Source: Bacteroidales bacterium
GTDB lineage: Bacteria; Bacteroidota; Bacteroidia; Bacteroidales; F082
Length of the DNA stretch: 64,000 bases
Direction: 5' to 3'
NCBI GenBank assembly: GCA_017549805.1
Contig: JAFYNJ010000008.1
Coordinates: 1-64,000 of the forward strand
Shown: in pieces, positions 27,497 through 35,980 of the stretch
How the letters are laid out: every line of letters begins with the position of its first letter
Numbering within the stretch: position 1 is the stretch's first letter
Program-made: the position numbers and the translations under genes
Notes under the pieces: generated by a model
What the model was told of the DNA's origin: nothing
The model's database searches: none
Seen by the model: only the letters and a program-made list of their open reading frames with translations

Positions 27497-28704
27497 AACA
27501 TGGTCGCCGCTCGATTCACCGCCTTCACCAACACATCCACCTCCTCCAAGGTGTTATACATCGCGAAAGAGGCACGCACCGTGCCGGGGATGCCGAAACG
27601 GGTCATCACGGGCTCGGCGCAATGGTGACCAGTGCGTACGGCCACGCCCATCTTGTCAATAATCGTACCAAGGTCGTATGGATGGATGCCATCGATAATG
27701 AAACTCACCAAGCCACTGCGCTCGGGAGCCTCTCCGATGAAACGCATCCCTTCAATCTTTGACAAGCCTTCTATCGTAGCAGCTACCAAAGCATCTTCGT
27801 GTTTGGTCACTTCTTGACGGTCAAAACTCTCAATGAACTGAATGGCTGTTTCCAACCCCAAGGCAGCACCAACATTGGGCGTACCCGCCTCGAATTTGAA
27901 GGGCAACTTGTTAAAGGTGGTCTTCTCAAAACTCACCGTGTCAACCATCTCACCACCAAACTGGTAAGGCGGCATTTTTTCGAGCAACTCGGTCTTGCCA
28001 TACAAGCCGCCGATACCCATGGGGGCGTACATCTTATGGCCAGAGAACACAAAGAAGTCGCAGTCCAAGTCCTGCACATCAATCGGCAAATGGGCCATCG
28101 ACTGGGCACCATCCACCACGACCAATGCACCATGCTGATGCGCCAGGCGGATCATCTCCTTAATGGGATTTACCGTACCCAAGGTGTTCGAGACATGGGT
28201 CATGGCCACAATCTGCGGACCTTGTTTCAGTTGCGCTTCGTAGGCATGAAGATCCAGCACACCGTTGTCGTCCATGGGAGCCACCAGCAGTTCGCCTCCT
28301 TGACGCTGAACCATCTGCTGCCAAGGCACGAGGTTGGAATGGTGTTCCATGGCGGTCACAAGGACCTTAGTTGAGAGTTGAGAGTTGAGAGTTGAGAGCG
28401 AAGTGGCAAGAAGATTCAGCGATTCCGTGGTGCCTCTCGTGAAGACAATCTCATGGGCTTCGGGGGCGTTGATGAAACGTGCCACGGTCTGCCTGGCATG
28501 CTCGTAAGCCTCAGTGGCCATCTGGCTGAGATAATGCACCCCACGGTGAATGTTGCAGTTCTCGTGTAAGTAATAGTCACGTTCACGCTCAATCACACAA
28601 AGGGGTTTCTGGGTAGTCGCGGCATTGTCGAGATACACCAATGGCTTGCCATAGACCAGCTGGTCAAGGACGGGGAACTGCTTCCTTATTTCGTTGACAT
28701 CCAT
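27490..28704 (-). CDS. sufS: Cysteine desulfurase SufS
   Basis: This 404-aa PLP enzyme mobilises sulfur from L-cysteine. The Schiff-base lysine is Lys224 in FSGHKMYAP, and the persulfide-forming Cys362 lies in RTGHHCAEP. YLDNAATTQKP, TRGTTESLNLLA, TAMEHHSN and VVVDGAQS are conserved. Residues about 102-112 (LSTLNSQLST) are encoded by a 7-base-period repeat inserted between NLLA and the VTAMEHHSN strand, where relatives have a similarly placed loop. The active site is intact. The start overlaps the sufD stop as TAATG. Confidence 0.96.
   Translation of the reverse strand: MDVNEIRKQFPVLDQLVYGKPLVYLDNAATTQKPLCVIERERDYYLHENCNIHRGVHYLSQMATEAYEHARQTVARFINAPEAHEIVFTRGTTESLNLLATSLSTLNSQLSTKVLVTAMEHHSNLVPWQQMVQRQGGELLVAPMDDNGVLDLHAYEAQLKQGPQIVAMTHVSNTLGTVNPIKEMIRLAHQHGALVVVDGAQSMAHLPIDVQDLDCDFFVFSGHKMYAPMGIGGLYGKTELLEKMPPYQFGGEMVDTVSFEKTTFNKLPFKFEAGTPNVGAALGLETAIQFIESFDRQEVTKHEDALVAATIEGLSKIEGMRFIGEAPERSGLVSFIIDGIHPYDLGTIIDKMGVAVRTGHHCAEPVMTRFGIPGTVRASFAMYNTLEEVDVLVKAVNRAATMLR
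28369..28396. repeat. 7-base-period repeat inside sufS
   Basis: Four exact units of AGTTGAG (28 bases), reverse complement of the mfd second repeat and matching the rluD downstream repeat. Confidence 0.95.
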
Positions 28705-29540
28705 TATTTTAGTGTTTTATGATGTCCTACAGGATTTTTGCATTGCAGCACACAATGGTCACAAGCCGAAAGTTCGCCACGCAAACGACGTTTGATCATG
28801 TCGTCGATGGTCACATGGAGACTATCGATCTTGATGTGATTGCTGATTTCCGCCGCAAAAGCATACATCAGCAGCATGCGGGCATTGGCCTGGCTGATGC
28901 CGCGCTGACGCATATAGAACATGGCTTCCTGGTCGAGTTGGCCGGTGGAGGTACCGTGCGAGCATTTCACGTCGTCGGCATAAATCTCCAAAAACGGCTT
29001 GGTGTCAATCTTAGCCGTGGAGGTCAAGATGATGTTGGCGTTGTTTTGCTGGGCATCAGTCTTTTGGGCACCCGGAGCCACATACACATGACCGTTAAAC
29101 ACCGCCGATGCCTCGTCATCGATAATCCCCTTGAAACGGGTATCGCTCGAGCAATGCGGCACGTTGTGGTTGATCTTCAGGTAGTTCTCCACATGCTGTT
29201 TTTTGTCCACCAGATAGAGGCCATATACCTGCGTCTCACAACCCTCACCGTCGATATCGACCACAATGTTGTTGCGCAACTCACCAGCATTGAAACTGAT
29301 GACCACGAAATGCACCTTGCTATCGCGTTGCTGATGGATGTGGATGTTGGTCACCAGGTTGGCATCATTGTCGAGATTCTGGATGCGATACATCTCCAAA
29401 CTGGCATTCTCACCCACCACGATGTCGCAATGCTCCTCGTGCGCCTGCAGATGCTCCGTATCGTCGATCACGACCAGTTGACGATACTGGTTGCGTTCCA
29501 CTACGATATTGTTCTCGAGATATTCCATCGTCGTGTCCAT
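28704..29540 (-). CDS. sufD: Fe-S assembly protein SufD, short form
   Basis: The 278-aa protein is the partner of SufB in the SufBCD scaffold. The beta-helix core and C-terminus are well conserved: VAPGAQKTDAQQNNANIILT, DTKPFLEIYADDVKCSHG, GQLDQEAMFYMRQRGI. The N-terminal part of ordinary SufD (420-450 aa) is missing, with sufC ending directly in front. The ATG at 29540 overlaps the sufC stop as TAATG, so the short form is the natural reading. An extra 24 bases of frame (from 29564) add nothing recognisable. The tail contains a cysteine group, CDHCVLQCKN. Confidence 0.9.
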   Translation of the reverse strand: MDTTMEYLENNIVVERNQYRQLVVIDDTEHLQAHEEHCDIVVGENASLEMYRIQNLDNDANLVTNIHIHQQRDSKVHFVVISFNAGELRNNIVVDIDGEGCETQVYGLYLVDKKQHVENYLKINHNVPHCSSDTRFKGIIDDEASAVFNGHVYVAPGAQKTDAQQNNANIILTSTAKIDTKPFLEIYADDVKCSHGTSTGQLDQEAMFYMRQRGISQANARMLLMYAFAAEISNHIKIDSLHVTIDDMIKRRLRGELSACDHCVLQCKNPVGHHKTLK

Positions 29541-30292
29541 TACAGGTTCATTTCCTTGATCCATTCGTAACCCTTCTCCTCCAGTTCGATGGCGAGGTGT
29601 TTGCCACCGCTCTTGACGATGCGGCCATCGTACATCACATGCACAAAGTCCGGCACGATGTAGTCGAGCAAACGCTGGTAGTGGGTGATGACCACGAAGG
29701 CGTTCTCCTTGTTATGAAGTTGGTTGACACCGTTGGCCACGATGCGCAAGGCGTCGATGTCGAGGCCAGAATCGGTCTCGTCGAGAATGGCGAGGCTCGG
29801 CTCCAACATGGCCATCTGGAAGATCTCGTTTTTCTTTTTCTCACCGCCGGAGTAGCCTACGTTGACGAAGCGATTCTGCAACTTTTCAGTGATCTCTACC
29901 ATGGCTTGCTTCTCCTTCATTTGCTTCATGAACTCGATGGTGGTCAAGGCAGGAAGTCCTTGATATTCACGCTTCGCGTTGACGGCGGTGCGCATGAAGT
30001 TCTGGATGCTCACGCCCGGAATCTCCACGGGATACTGGAAACTCAGGAAGATGCCTTCGTTGGCACGGTCCTCAGGGGACATCCCCACGATGTTCTTGCC
30101 TTTGTACCAGATTTCACCTTCAGTAATCTCATAGCCCTCACGGCCAGTGATGGCTGCGGCCAAAGTGCTCTTGCCCGTTCCGTTGGGACCCATGATGGCA
30201 TGAACCTCACCTTCGTTGACACCCAAGTTGAGGCCTTTTAGGATTTCCTTGCCTCCGACGGAGACATGCAAATTCTTAATATTCAGTAACAT
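29540..30292 (-). CDS. sufC: Fe-S assembly ATPase SufC
   Basis: The 250-aa ABC-type ATPase drives conformational change of the SufBCD complex. Walker A is GPNGTGKST (35-43), the signature is YSGGEKKKNE, and Walker B is LAILDETDSGLD with the family-typical DET. The H-loop is VVITHYQRLL. It is co-transcribed with sufB (35-base gap filled by a tandem repeat) and coupled to sufD by a TAATG overlap. Confidence 0.97.
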   Translation of the reverse strand: MLLNIKNLHVSVGGKEILKGLNLGVNEGEVHAIMGPNGTGKSTLAAAITGREGYEITEGEIWYKGKNIVGMSPEDRANEGIFLSFQYPVEIPGVSIQNFMRTAVNAKREYQGLPALTTIEFMKQMKEKQAMVEITEKLQNRFVNVGYSGGEKKKNEIFQMAMLEPSLAILDETDSGLDIDALRIVANGVNQLHNKENAFVVITHYQRLLDYIVPDFVHVMYDGRIVKSGGKHLAIELEEKGYEWIKEMNL

Positions 30293-30300
30293 ATCTTATC

Positions 30301-30328
30301 TCTAAATTCTTAATTCTTAATTCTAAAT
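30301..30328. repeat. 7-base-period repeat at the sufB / sufC junction
   Basis: TCTAAAT, TCTTAAT, TCTTAAT, TCTAAAT, abutting the sufB stop codon (complement of 30328-30330). Confidence 0.9.
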
Positions 30329-31779
30329 TATCCAACGCTTCCCTCCAAAGTAATTGACAATAGTTTCTGGGCTTCAACGGCAAATTCCATCGGCAGACGA
30401 TTCAACACGTCTTTGGCGTAGCCGTTGACGATGAGGCCGATGGCCTTCTCGGTAGGGATGCCACGCTGCTGGCAGTAAAAGAGCTGATCTTCGGAGATCT
30501 TAGAGGTGGTGGCTTCGTGTTCGAGGATGCTCGACTCGTTGCCACACTGGACGTATGGCCAAGTGTGCGCGCCGCATTTGTCGCCCATCAGCAGGGAGTC
30601 GCATTGTGAGTAGTTGCGTGAGTTGACGGCCTTGGGAGCCACCTTCACCAGACCACGATAGCTATTCTGGCTATGGCCCGCCGAAATACCCTTCGAGATA
30701 ATGGTGCTCTTGGTGTTCTTGCCCAGATGGATCATCTTGGTACCCGTGTCAGCCTGCTGGTAGTTGTTGGTGACGGCCACGGAGTAGAACTCACCCACCG
30801 AATTGTCGCCCAACAGCACACAACCCGGGTATTTCCAAGTGATGGCGGAACCCGTCTCCACTTGAGTCCAAGAGATTTTGGAACGGTCACCGCGGCAAAG
30901 GCCACGTTTCGTCACCAGATTGTACACACCGCCTCTACCCTCTTTGTCGCCGGGATACCAGTTCTGTACCGTGCTGTACTTCACTTCGGCATCAGTCTCG
31001 GCAATGATCTCCACAATGGCGGCATGGAGTTGGTTCTCGTCACGCATCGGAGCAGTACAGCCTTCCATATAGCTCACGTAAGCGCCTTCATCGGCCACAA
31101 TCAGCGTTCGCTCAAACTGTCCTGTGTTGGCCGCATTGATACGGAAATAGGTGGATAGTTCCAATGGGCAATGCACCCCCTTAGGGATGTAGCAGAAAGA
31201 TCCGTCGCTAAACACTGCCGAATTCAGGGCTGCAAAGAAGTTGTCGGTGTAAGGCACCACCTTGCCGAGATATTTCTGAACCAATTCGGGGTGCTGCTTT
31301 ACGGCTTCGCTGAACGACATGAAAATGACGCCATGTTTCGACAGCGTTTCTTGGAAGGTGGTCTTCACCGAAGTGGAGTCCATCACAGCATCCACAGCCA
31401 CACCGGAGAGCTTCTTCTGCTCGTCGAGCGAAATGCCCAATTTATCGAAAGTGGCCAGCAGCTCAGGATCCACCTCGTCCAAGCTCTGTTTTTCTTGACG
31501 TTTGCGCGGAGCAGCGTAATAAATGATATCCTGATAGTCGATCTCAGGCAAGTCAAGATGCCCCCAGTTAGGCTGCTTCAGCGTGAGCCAATGGCGAAAA
31601 GCCTTCAGGCGGAACTCCAACAGCCATTCAGGCTCCTCCTTTTTCTTGGAAATCAACCGGATGATGTCCTCGTTCAAACCCTTCGGCACAAAATCGGTCT
31701 CAATGTTAGTCACAAAACCAAACTCATAGTCTTTGCTGGTGACCTCATCGATGATATTTTCCTTTGGATTGGAATCCAT
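30328..31779 (-). CDS. sufB: Fe-S assembly scaffold SufB
   Basis: The 483-aa protein is the cluster-building scaffold. It carries the family segments [80 protein letters not shown] and SHGT-region equivalents in [20 protein letters not shown]. The length is normal. It is the first gene of the operon sufB-C-D-S-E-MIP18 and has a well-spaced promoter upstream. Confidence 0.97.
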   Translation of the reverse strand: MDSNPKENIIDEVTSKDYEFGFVTNIETDFVPKGLNEDIIRLISKKKEEPEWLLEFRLKAFRHWLTLKQPNWGHLDLPEIDYQDIIYYAAPRKRQEKQSLDEVDPELLATFDKLGISLDEQKKLSGVAVDAVMDSTSVKTTFQETLSKHGVIFMSFSEAVKQHPELVQKYLGKVVPYTDNFFAALNSAVFSDGSFCYIPKGVHCPLELSTYFRINAANTGQFERTLIVADEGAYVSYMEGCTAPMRDENQLHAAIVEIIAETDAEVKYSTVQNWYPGDKEGRGGVYNLVTKRGLCRGDRSKISWTQVETGSAITWKYPGCVLLGDNSVGEFYSVAVTNNYQQADTGTKMIHLGKNTKSTIISKGISAGHSQNSYRGLVKVAPKAVNSRNYSQCDSLLMGDKCGAHTWPYVQCGNESSILEHEATTSKISEDQLFYCQQRGIPTEKAIGLIVNGYAKDVLNRLPMEFAVEAQKLLSITLEGSVG

Positions 31780-31816
31780 TTTTCTTTCCTAATTAAGAAT
31801 AATTTTAAATAGCGTG

Positions 31817-31846
31817 CAAAAATAACCATAAATTGGCAATTGGCAA
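31817..31846 (-). promoter_or_regulatory. Promoter of the suf operon
   Basis: Minus strand: TTG (31844-31846), exactly 19 bases, TATTTTTG (31817-31824). No obvious binding palindrome for an Fe-S or iron regulator was seen around it. Confidence 0.8.
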
Positions 31847-31868
31847 TCAAAAGAAAGCATTACATTTG
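31840..31868 (+). promoter_or_regulatory. Promoter of the PHP phosphoesterase gene
   Basis: Plus strand: TTG (31840-31842), 18 bases, TACATTTG (31861-31868). Its -33 box sits beside that of the divergent suf promoter in a TTGGCAATTGGCAAT tract. Confidence 0.75.
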
Positions 31869-31887
31869 CAATTAATTTACATGAAAC

Positions 31888-33126
31888 ATGTATAGGAGGA
31901 TCAAAAACAAGCTATTGAGAGGCATCCTGATTGCGCTGACTTGTTTGCTGGCGCCGTTCATAGCCTATTGGCTGTTGCTTTATCTGATAGCACCGCGCTA
32001 CCAATTCAAAGTGGGCCAACCCTTTCATGGCGAATACCTGTACAATCCTTATCAGAACATGGATCCCAACCAGTGGAAGCAATATAACTTCCACTGCCAT
32101 TCGCGCAAATACTTCGGCCTCACCAACGGCAGGATGAGCAAAGAAACGGACATCGACAGCATCTACCATGCCTTTGGCTATGACCACTACGGCATCTCTG
32201 ACTACATGCGGATCAACACCTACGGCAGCAACCGTCCCGATTACATTCCCGCTTACGAGCATGGATATGGCTTTTTCAAAAAGACCCACCAGCTTTGCAT
32301 TGGGGCGGAGAAAGTGATTTGGATGGACTTCCCCTTCGTGCAGAGTCTCGACATGAAGCAACACACACTCAATGTCTTGCATCAGCATACACATTTTGCC
32401 GTACCAGCCCATGCCTCTTTCACGAACGGCTACAAAGTCAGTGACATGCGGTATCTCAGTGGTTACCGATTATTGGAAGTCGGCAATCCATACGGTTGTG
32501 CCTTTGAGCATTGGGATGCTGCACTCTCCACAGGTCACCGTGTGTATGGCATCGGTGATGACGACACCCATAATGTATTGAGTCCCAATGAAGTCGGGAA
32601 GTTCTTTACTATAATCAACACTTCGGATCTAAAAGCTGAACATGTGTATGACGCCTTGGACCGCGGCTGCGCCTACACCGTGGAATTCCATCCTCACTAC
32701 AATGAACCTATGGAGGATAAGGTGGAGAAAATGCATACCGAGTTGTATCATCTGACTCGATGTGAGCTGATTGGCGACAGTCTGGTCATCGAGACCGATG
32801 CCCCTAGCATCCAGACCGCCGACTTCATCGGGCAGGACGGCAAGGTACTGAAACATCAAGACAGAAGTCAACAAGCTTATTACGTGATCCAACCTGAAGA
32901 CAGCTATGTGAGGGTGAAACTGCGGGTGCACAACATGACCTATTTCTACCTCAACCCCATTACGCGACATGTCACTCCCACCCCAATGGACCAAGAGACT
33001 GCAGTCATCAACACCGCGCAAACCATTCTTTACTATTTCATCTACATCCTTGTTATCATCGCCTGTATATGGCGAGTCGTTAAACAAATCAAAGCAAAAC
33101 GCGAATGTCGTCACGAAAAGCCATAA
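31888..33126 (+). CDS. Membrane-anchored PHP-family phosphoesterase-like protein
   Basis: The 412-aa protein has transmembrane helices at both ends (about 11-35 and 381-400) that flank a PHP-type metal-binding domain. Visible metal-ligand motifs are FHCHSRKYFG (His69, His71), YGISDYM (Asp105), GAEKVIW, FAVPAHASF and GDDDTHN. PHP domains hydrolyse phosphoesters. In this membrane-bound type the substrate is unknown and catalytic activity is inferred from the motifs only. The gene overlaps the following glycosyltransferase by 22 bases, so the two are translationally coupled, which hints at a role in envelope glycan or lipid metabolism. Confidence 0.8.
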   Translation: MYRRIKNKLLRGILIALTCLLAPFIAYWLLLYLIAPRYQFKVGQPFHGEYLYNPYQNMDPNQWKQYNFHCHSRKYFGLTNGRMSKETDIDSIYHAFGYDHYGISDYMRINTYGSNRPDYIPAYEHGYGFFKKTHQLCIGAEKVIWMDFPFVQSLDMKQHTLNVLHQHTHFAVPAHASFTNGYKVSDMRYLSGYRLLEVGNPYGCAFEHWDAALSTGHRVYGIGDDDTHNVLSPNEVGKFFTIINTSDLKAEHVYDALDRGCAYTVEFHPHYNEPMEDKVEKMHTELYHLTRCELIGDSLVIETDAPSIQTADFIGQDGKVLKHQDRSQQAYYVIQPEDSYVRVKLRVHNMTYFYLNPITRHVTPTPMDQETAVINTAQTILYYFIYILVIIACIWRVVKQIKAKRECRHEKP

Positions 33127-34706
33127 AACCCATCTTTCTGTTGCTGGTCATTAGCATCCTAATCCGCGCTTTTCTGGCGGGTTGGATTGAATTGGGCACC
33201 GACGAGGCTTACTATTGGACATTCGCCAAATATCCCGATTGGAGCCATTTCGACCATCCCGGAATGGTAGGCTGGATGATACAACTGTTCAGCCTCAACC
33301 TCATGTTCGATAGCGAGTTTTTCCTGCGTCTTACCTCCATCGTCTGCATGACGCTGGGCACTTGGATCATGTACTGCATCGGGAAAGAACTCAAGGATGA
33401 AACCACCGGCCTTTGTGCCGCCCTGTTTTACACGGCATCGATTTATGCTTTCGTCATCACGGGCATCTTTATCCTTCCCGACGCCCCGCTCAATCTTTTC
33501 TGGCTTTTGGCTTTCTGGATGTTCATCAGATTCCTGAGGCGACAAAGCAACTGGAGCCTTCTTTTGGCGGGTCTCTCCATCGGTTTGGCCATCCTCTCGA
33601 AATATACTGGCATCTTCCTCTGGGCGGGATTTCTGCTTTACATCCTAATATTCGATCGTAAACACCTCAAAAATCCTTTCCTTTACCTTTCCCTGCTCAT
33701 CACGGCGGCATGCTGCTTTCCCATCGTTTTCTGGAACCTCCAAAACGACTTCATCAGCTTTAGATTCCACGGCGATAGGGTTAGTTTGTTTGGCAAGCCC
33801 AATTTCACCAGCTTCTTCACGGAGCTATCGGGAGAGTTCTTCTACAATAACCCCATGAACTTCGCCATCGGCATCTTGGCCGTCATCGCCGCCTTCCGCA
33901 AGAAGATACCTATTGACAAACAGATACAACGGCTGACGCTGCTCACCGCCTTGCCCATGATTGCTCTGTTCCTGCTGTTCTCCTTGAACCGCAACACCCT
34001 TCCCCATTGGTCGGCACCCGCTTTCGTGTTGCTCATCCCGCTCATGGCCTGCTGGACCACTTCTTTTAGCCAGCGACGCAGAGGCATCATCCTTTCCGTT
34101 TCGATGACCTTTTTGGTTTTGACCTTAACGGCAGGCGTCTTGGAGATCAAAACCGGATTTGTCTCCTTGGACCAAAACACCGAAGCAACGCAAATCGGGC
34201 GCAACGACATTACCTTGGACCTGTACGGATGGGAGCAAGCCTGCAACAAGTTCAGCACATTGCGCGACCAAGCCATTGCTGATGGCGAGATGACGGAAGA
34301 AGCGGGTATCATAGGCAACAACTGGTTCCCCACCGCCAGCATCGACTATTACATCGCCCGACCCCTTGGCATGAAAGTCAAAGGATACGGACATCTTGAA
34401 AAGATACACAAATACCAATGGATCAACGAGATAGAAGGCGGTTTCAATAAAGGGGAAGATTATTGGTATATTGCTGACAGCCACTACTACATTGATCCAG
34501 ACGAAGCATACGCCTACACCAATTTTAAAGAGATCTGCCTGGCCGACACCATCCCTATCAAACGAAACGGAAAGACCGTACGCAACCTATTTGTGTACGA
34601 GTGTAAGTCGCTCGTTTACGGGCCGCTCACACTGGAACAAGTATTGGAAAACAACAAAGAGAAAAGAGAATCATATAAACATAAAAGACCATGGAAAAAC
34701 TATTAG
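33105..34706 (+). CDS. Polytopic GT39/ArnT-like glycosyltransferase
   Basis: The 533-aa protein has about ten or more hydrophobic helices and the PMT/ArnT signature in the first periplasmic loop: ELGTDEAYYWTF with the catalytic acidic pair Asp33-Glu34, then DHPGMVGWMI. The AILSKYTG segment and a soluble C-terminal domain follow. Such enzymes transfer a sugar from a lipid-linked donor to lipid or protein acceptors at the periplasmic face. Donor and acceptor cannot be told from sequence. It overlaps the PHP gene upstream and pepT downstream (16 bases). Confidence 0.87.
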   Translation: MSSRKAIKPIFLLLVISILIRAFLAGWIELGTDEAYYWTFAKYPDWSHFDHPGMVGWMIQLFSLNLMFDSEFFLRLTSIVCMTLGTWIMYCIGKELKDETTGLCAALFYTASIYAFVITGIFILPDAPLNLFWLLAFWMFIRFLRRQSNWSLLLAGLSIGLAILSKYTGIFLWAGFLLYILIFDRKHLKNPFLYLSLLITAACCFPIVFWNLQNDFISFRFHGDRVSLFGKPNFTSFFTELSGEFFYNNPMNFAIGILAVIAAFRKKIPIDKQIQRLTLLTALPMIALFLLFSLNRNTLPHWSAPAFVLLIPLMACWTTSFSQRRRGIILSVSMTFLVLTLTAGVLEIKTGFVSLDQNTEATQIGRNDITLDLYGWEQACNKFSTLRDQAIADGEMTEEAGIIGNNWFPTASIDYYIARPLGMKVKGYGHLEKIHKYQWINEIEGGFNKGEDYWYIADSHYYIDPDEAYAYTNFKEICLADTIPIKRNGKTVRNLFVYECKSLVYGPLTLEQVLENNKEKRESYKHKRPWKNY

Positions 34707-35908
34707 ACAAGTTCTTGAGGTATGTCGCCATTGAGACGACCTCGAACGAAGAATCTGAAACACAACCCTCGTCGGCAAAGGAACTCGACCTGCTGCGCCT
34801 GTTGCGCGATGAGCTGCAACAAATGGGCATCAAGGCCGAGTTAGACGAATACGGCTATGTGATGGCCACCATCCCTGCCAACACCCGAAAAAAGATTCCA
34901 GCTATCGGTTTCATCGCCCATGTCGATACCGCTCCCGATGCCTCGGGAAAAAACATCAAGCCCCAAATCATTAAGAAATGGAATGGCGAGGATATCGTCC
35001 TGAACAAGAAGAAAAACATCGTGCTACGCACGGCTGAATTCCCCGAGATGCTACAGTATAAAGGCCAGACAATGATCACCACCGACGGCACCACGCTGCT
35101 TGGCGCCGACGACAAGGCTGGCGTGGCCGAGATCATGTATGCCGCACAATACATTATGGAACATCCCGAGTTCAAGCACGGTGAGATCAAAATTGGCTTC
35201 ACCCCGGACGAAGAAATCGGTCGCGGCGTGGTAAAATTCGATGTTGGGAAATTTGGTGCCCGCTATGCCTACACCATGGACGGTGGCGAGATCGGCGAGC
35301 TGGAGTATGAAAACTTCAACGCCGCCGGAGCCAAGATCCATATCCAGGGCAGCAACATCCACCCTGGTTATGGTAAGGATAAGATGGTCAACTCCATGCT
35401 CATCGCCATGGAACTCGATGCCATGCTCCCTGTGGAACAACGTCCACGCTACACCCAAGGCTACGAAGGCTTCTTCCATTTGACCAGCATCAACGGCACC
35501 GTCGAGGAGACTAACATGAGCTATATCATCCGCGACCACGACCGCGCCAAGTTCGAGGAGAAGAAGGCTTTGATGACTTCCATCGTGAAGTTCCTCAACC
35601 AGAAATACGGCAAGGTGGTGAAGCTGGAGCTGAAGCATCAATATTACAATATGCGCCAAGAAGTGGAACCGCACTTCTTCATCGTGGAGAAGGCCATCAA
35701 GGCCATGGAGATGGCAGGCGTGAAGCCCAAGGTCCAGCCCATCCGTGGCGGCACCGACGGCGCCAACCTGTCGTTCATGGGCCTGCCCTGCCCCAACATC
35801 TTCGCCGGCGGGCACAACTTCCATGGCAAACTGGAATATGTGCCGCTCGAGAGCATGGAGAAAGCGGCAGAGGTGATACTTAATATCATTAAGTTGTTCG
35901 CAGAATAA
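34691..35908 (+). CDS. pepT: Peptidase T (tripeptidase)
   Basis: This 405-aa cytoplasmic M20 zinc aminopeptidase removes N-terminal residues from tripeptides. Metal ligands and catalytic residues are visible: HVDTAPD (His77, catalytic Asp79), LGADDKAG (bridging Asp140), TPDEEIGRG (Glu174 base, Glu175 ligand), TMDGGE (Asp197) and GGHNFHGKLEY. The length is standard. It overlaps the end of the glycosyltransferase gene by 16 bases and is followed by an inverted-repeat terminator shared with convergent secA. Confidence 0.96.
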   Translation: MEKLLDKFLRYVAIETTSNEESETQPSSAKELDLLRLLRDELQQMGIKAELDEYGYVMATIPANTRKKIPAIGFIAHVDTAPDASGKNIKPQIIKKWNGEDIVLNKKKNIVLRTAEFPEMLQYKGQTMITTDGTTLLGADDKAGVAEIMYAAQYIMEHPEFKHGEIKIGFTPDEEIGRGVVKFDVGKFGARYAYTMDGGEIGELEYENFNAAGAKIHIQGSNIHPGYGKDKMVNSMLIAMELDAMLPVEQRPRYTQGYEGFFHLTSINGTVEETNMSYIIRDHDRAKFEEKKALMTSIVKFLNQKYGKVVKLELKHQYYNMRQEVEPHFFIVEKAIKAMEMAGVKPKVQPIRGGTDGANLSFMGLPCPNIFAGGHNFHGKLEYVPLESMEKAAEVILNIIKLFAE

Positions 35909-35910
35909 AC

Positions 35911-35980
35911 GGAAAACTGAAAACGGAGAACGGAAAGTTAGTTTTCCGTTTTCAGTTTTCAGTTTTCAGCTTCCAGCTTA
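35911..35980. terminator. Bidirectional hairpin built from 7-base-period repeats, pepT / secA
   Basis: Ten consecutive heptamers start as GGAAAAC and TGAAAAC and switch to CAGTTTT type, so the tract is both a tandem repeat and a palindrome. A perfect 16-base stem (35912-35927 with 35945-35960) has a 17-base loop, and an alternative inner stem is 35929-35936 with 35943-35950. It lies between convergent genes. The secA stop codon (complement of 35959-35961) and last residues fall within it. Confidence 0.8.
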
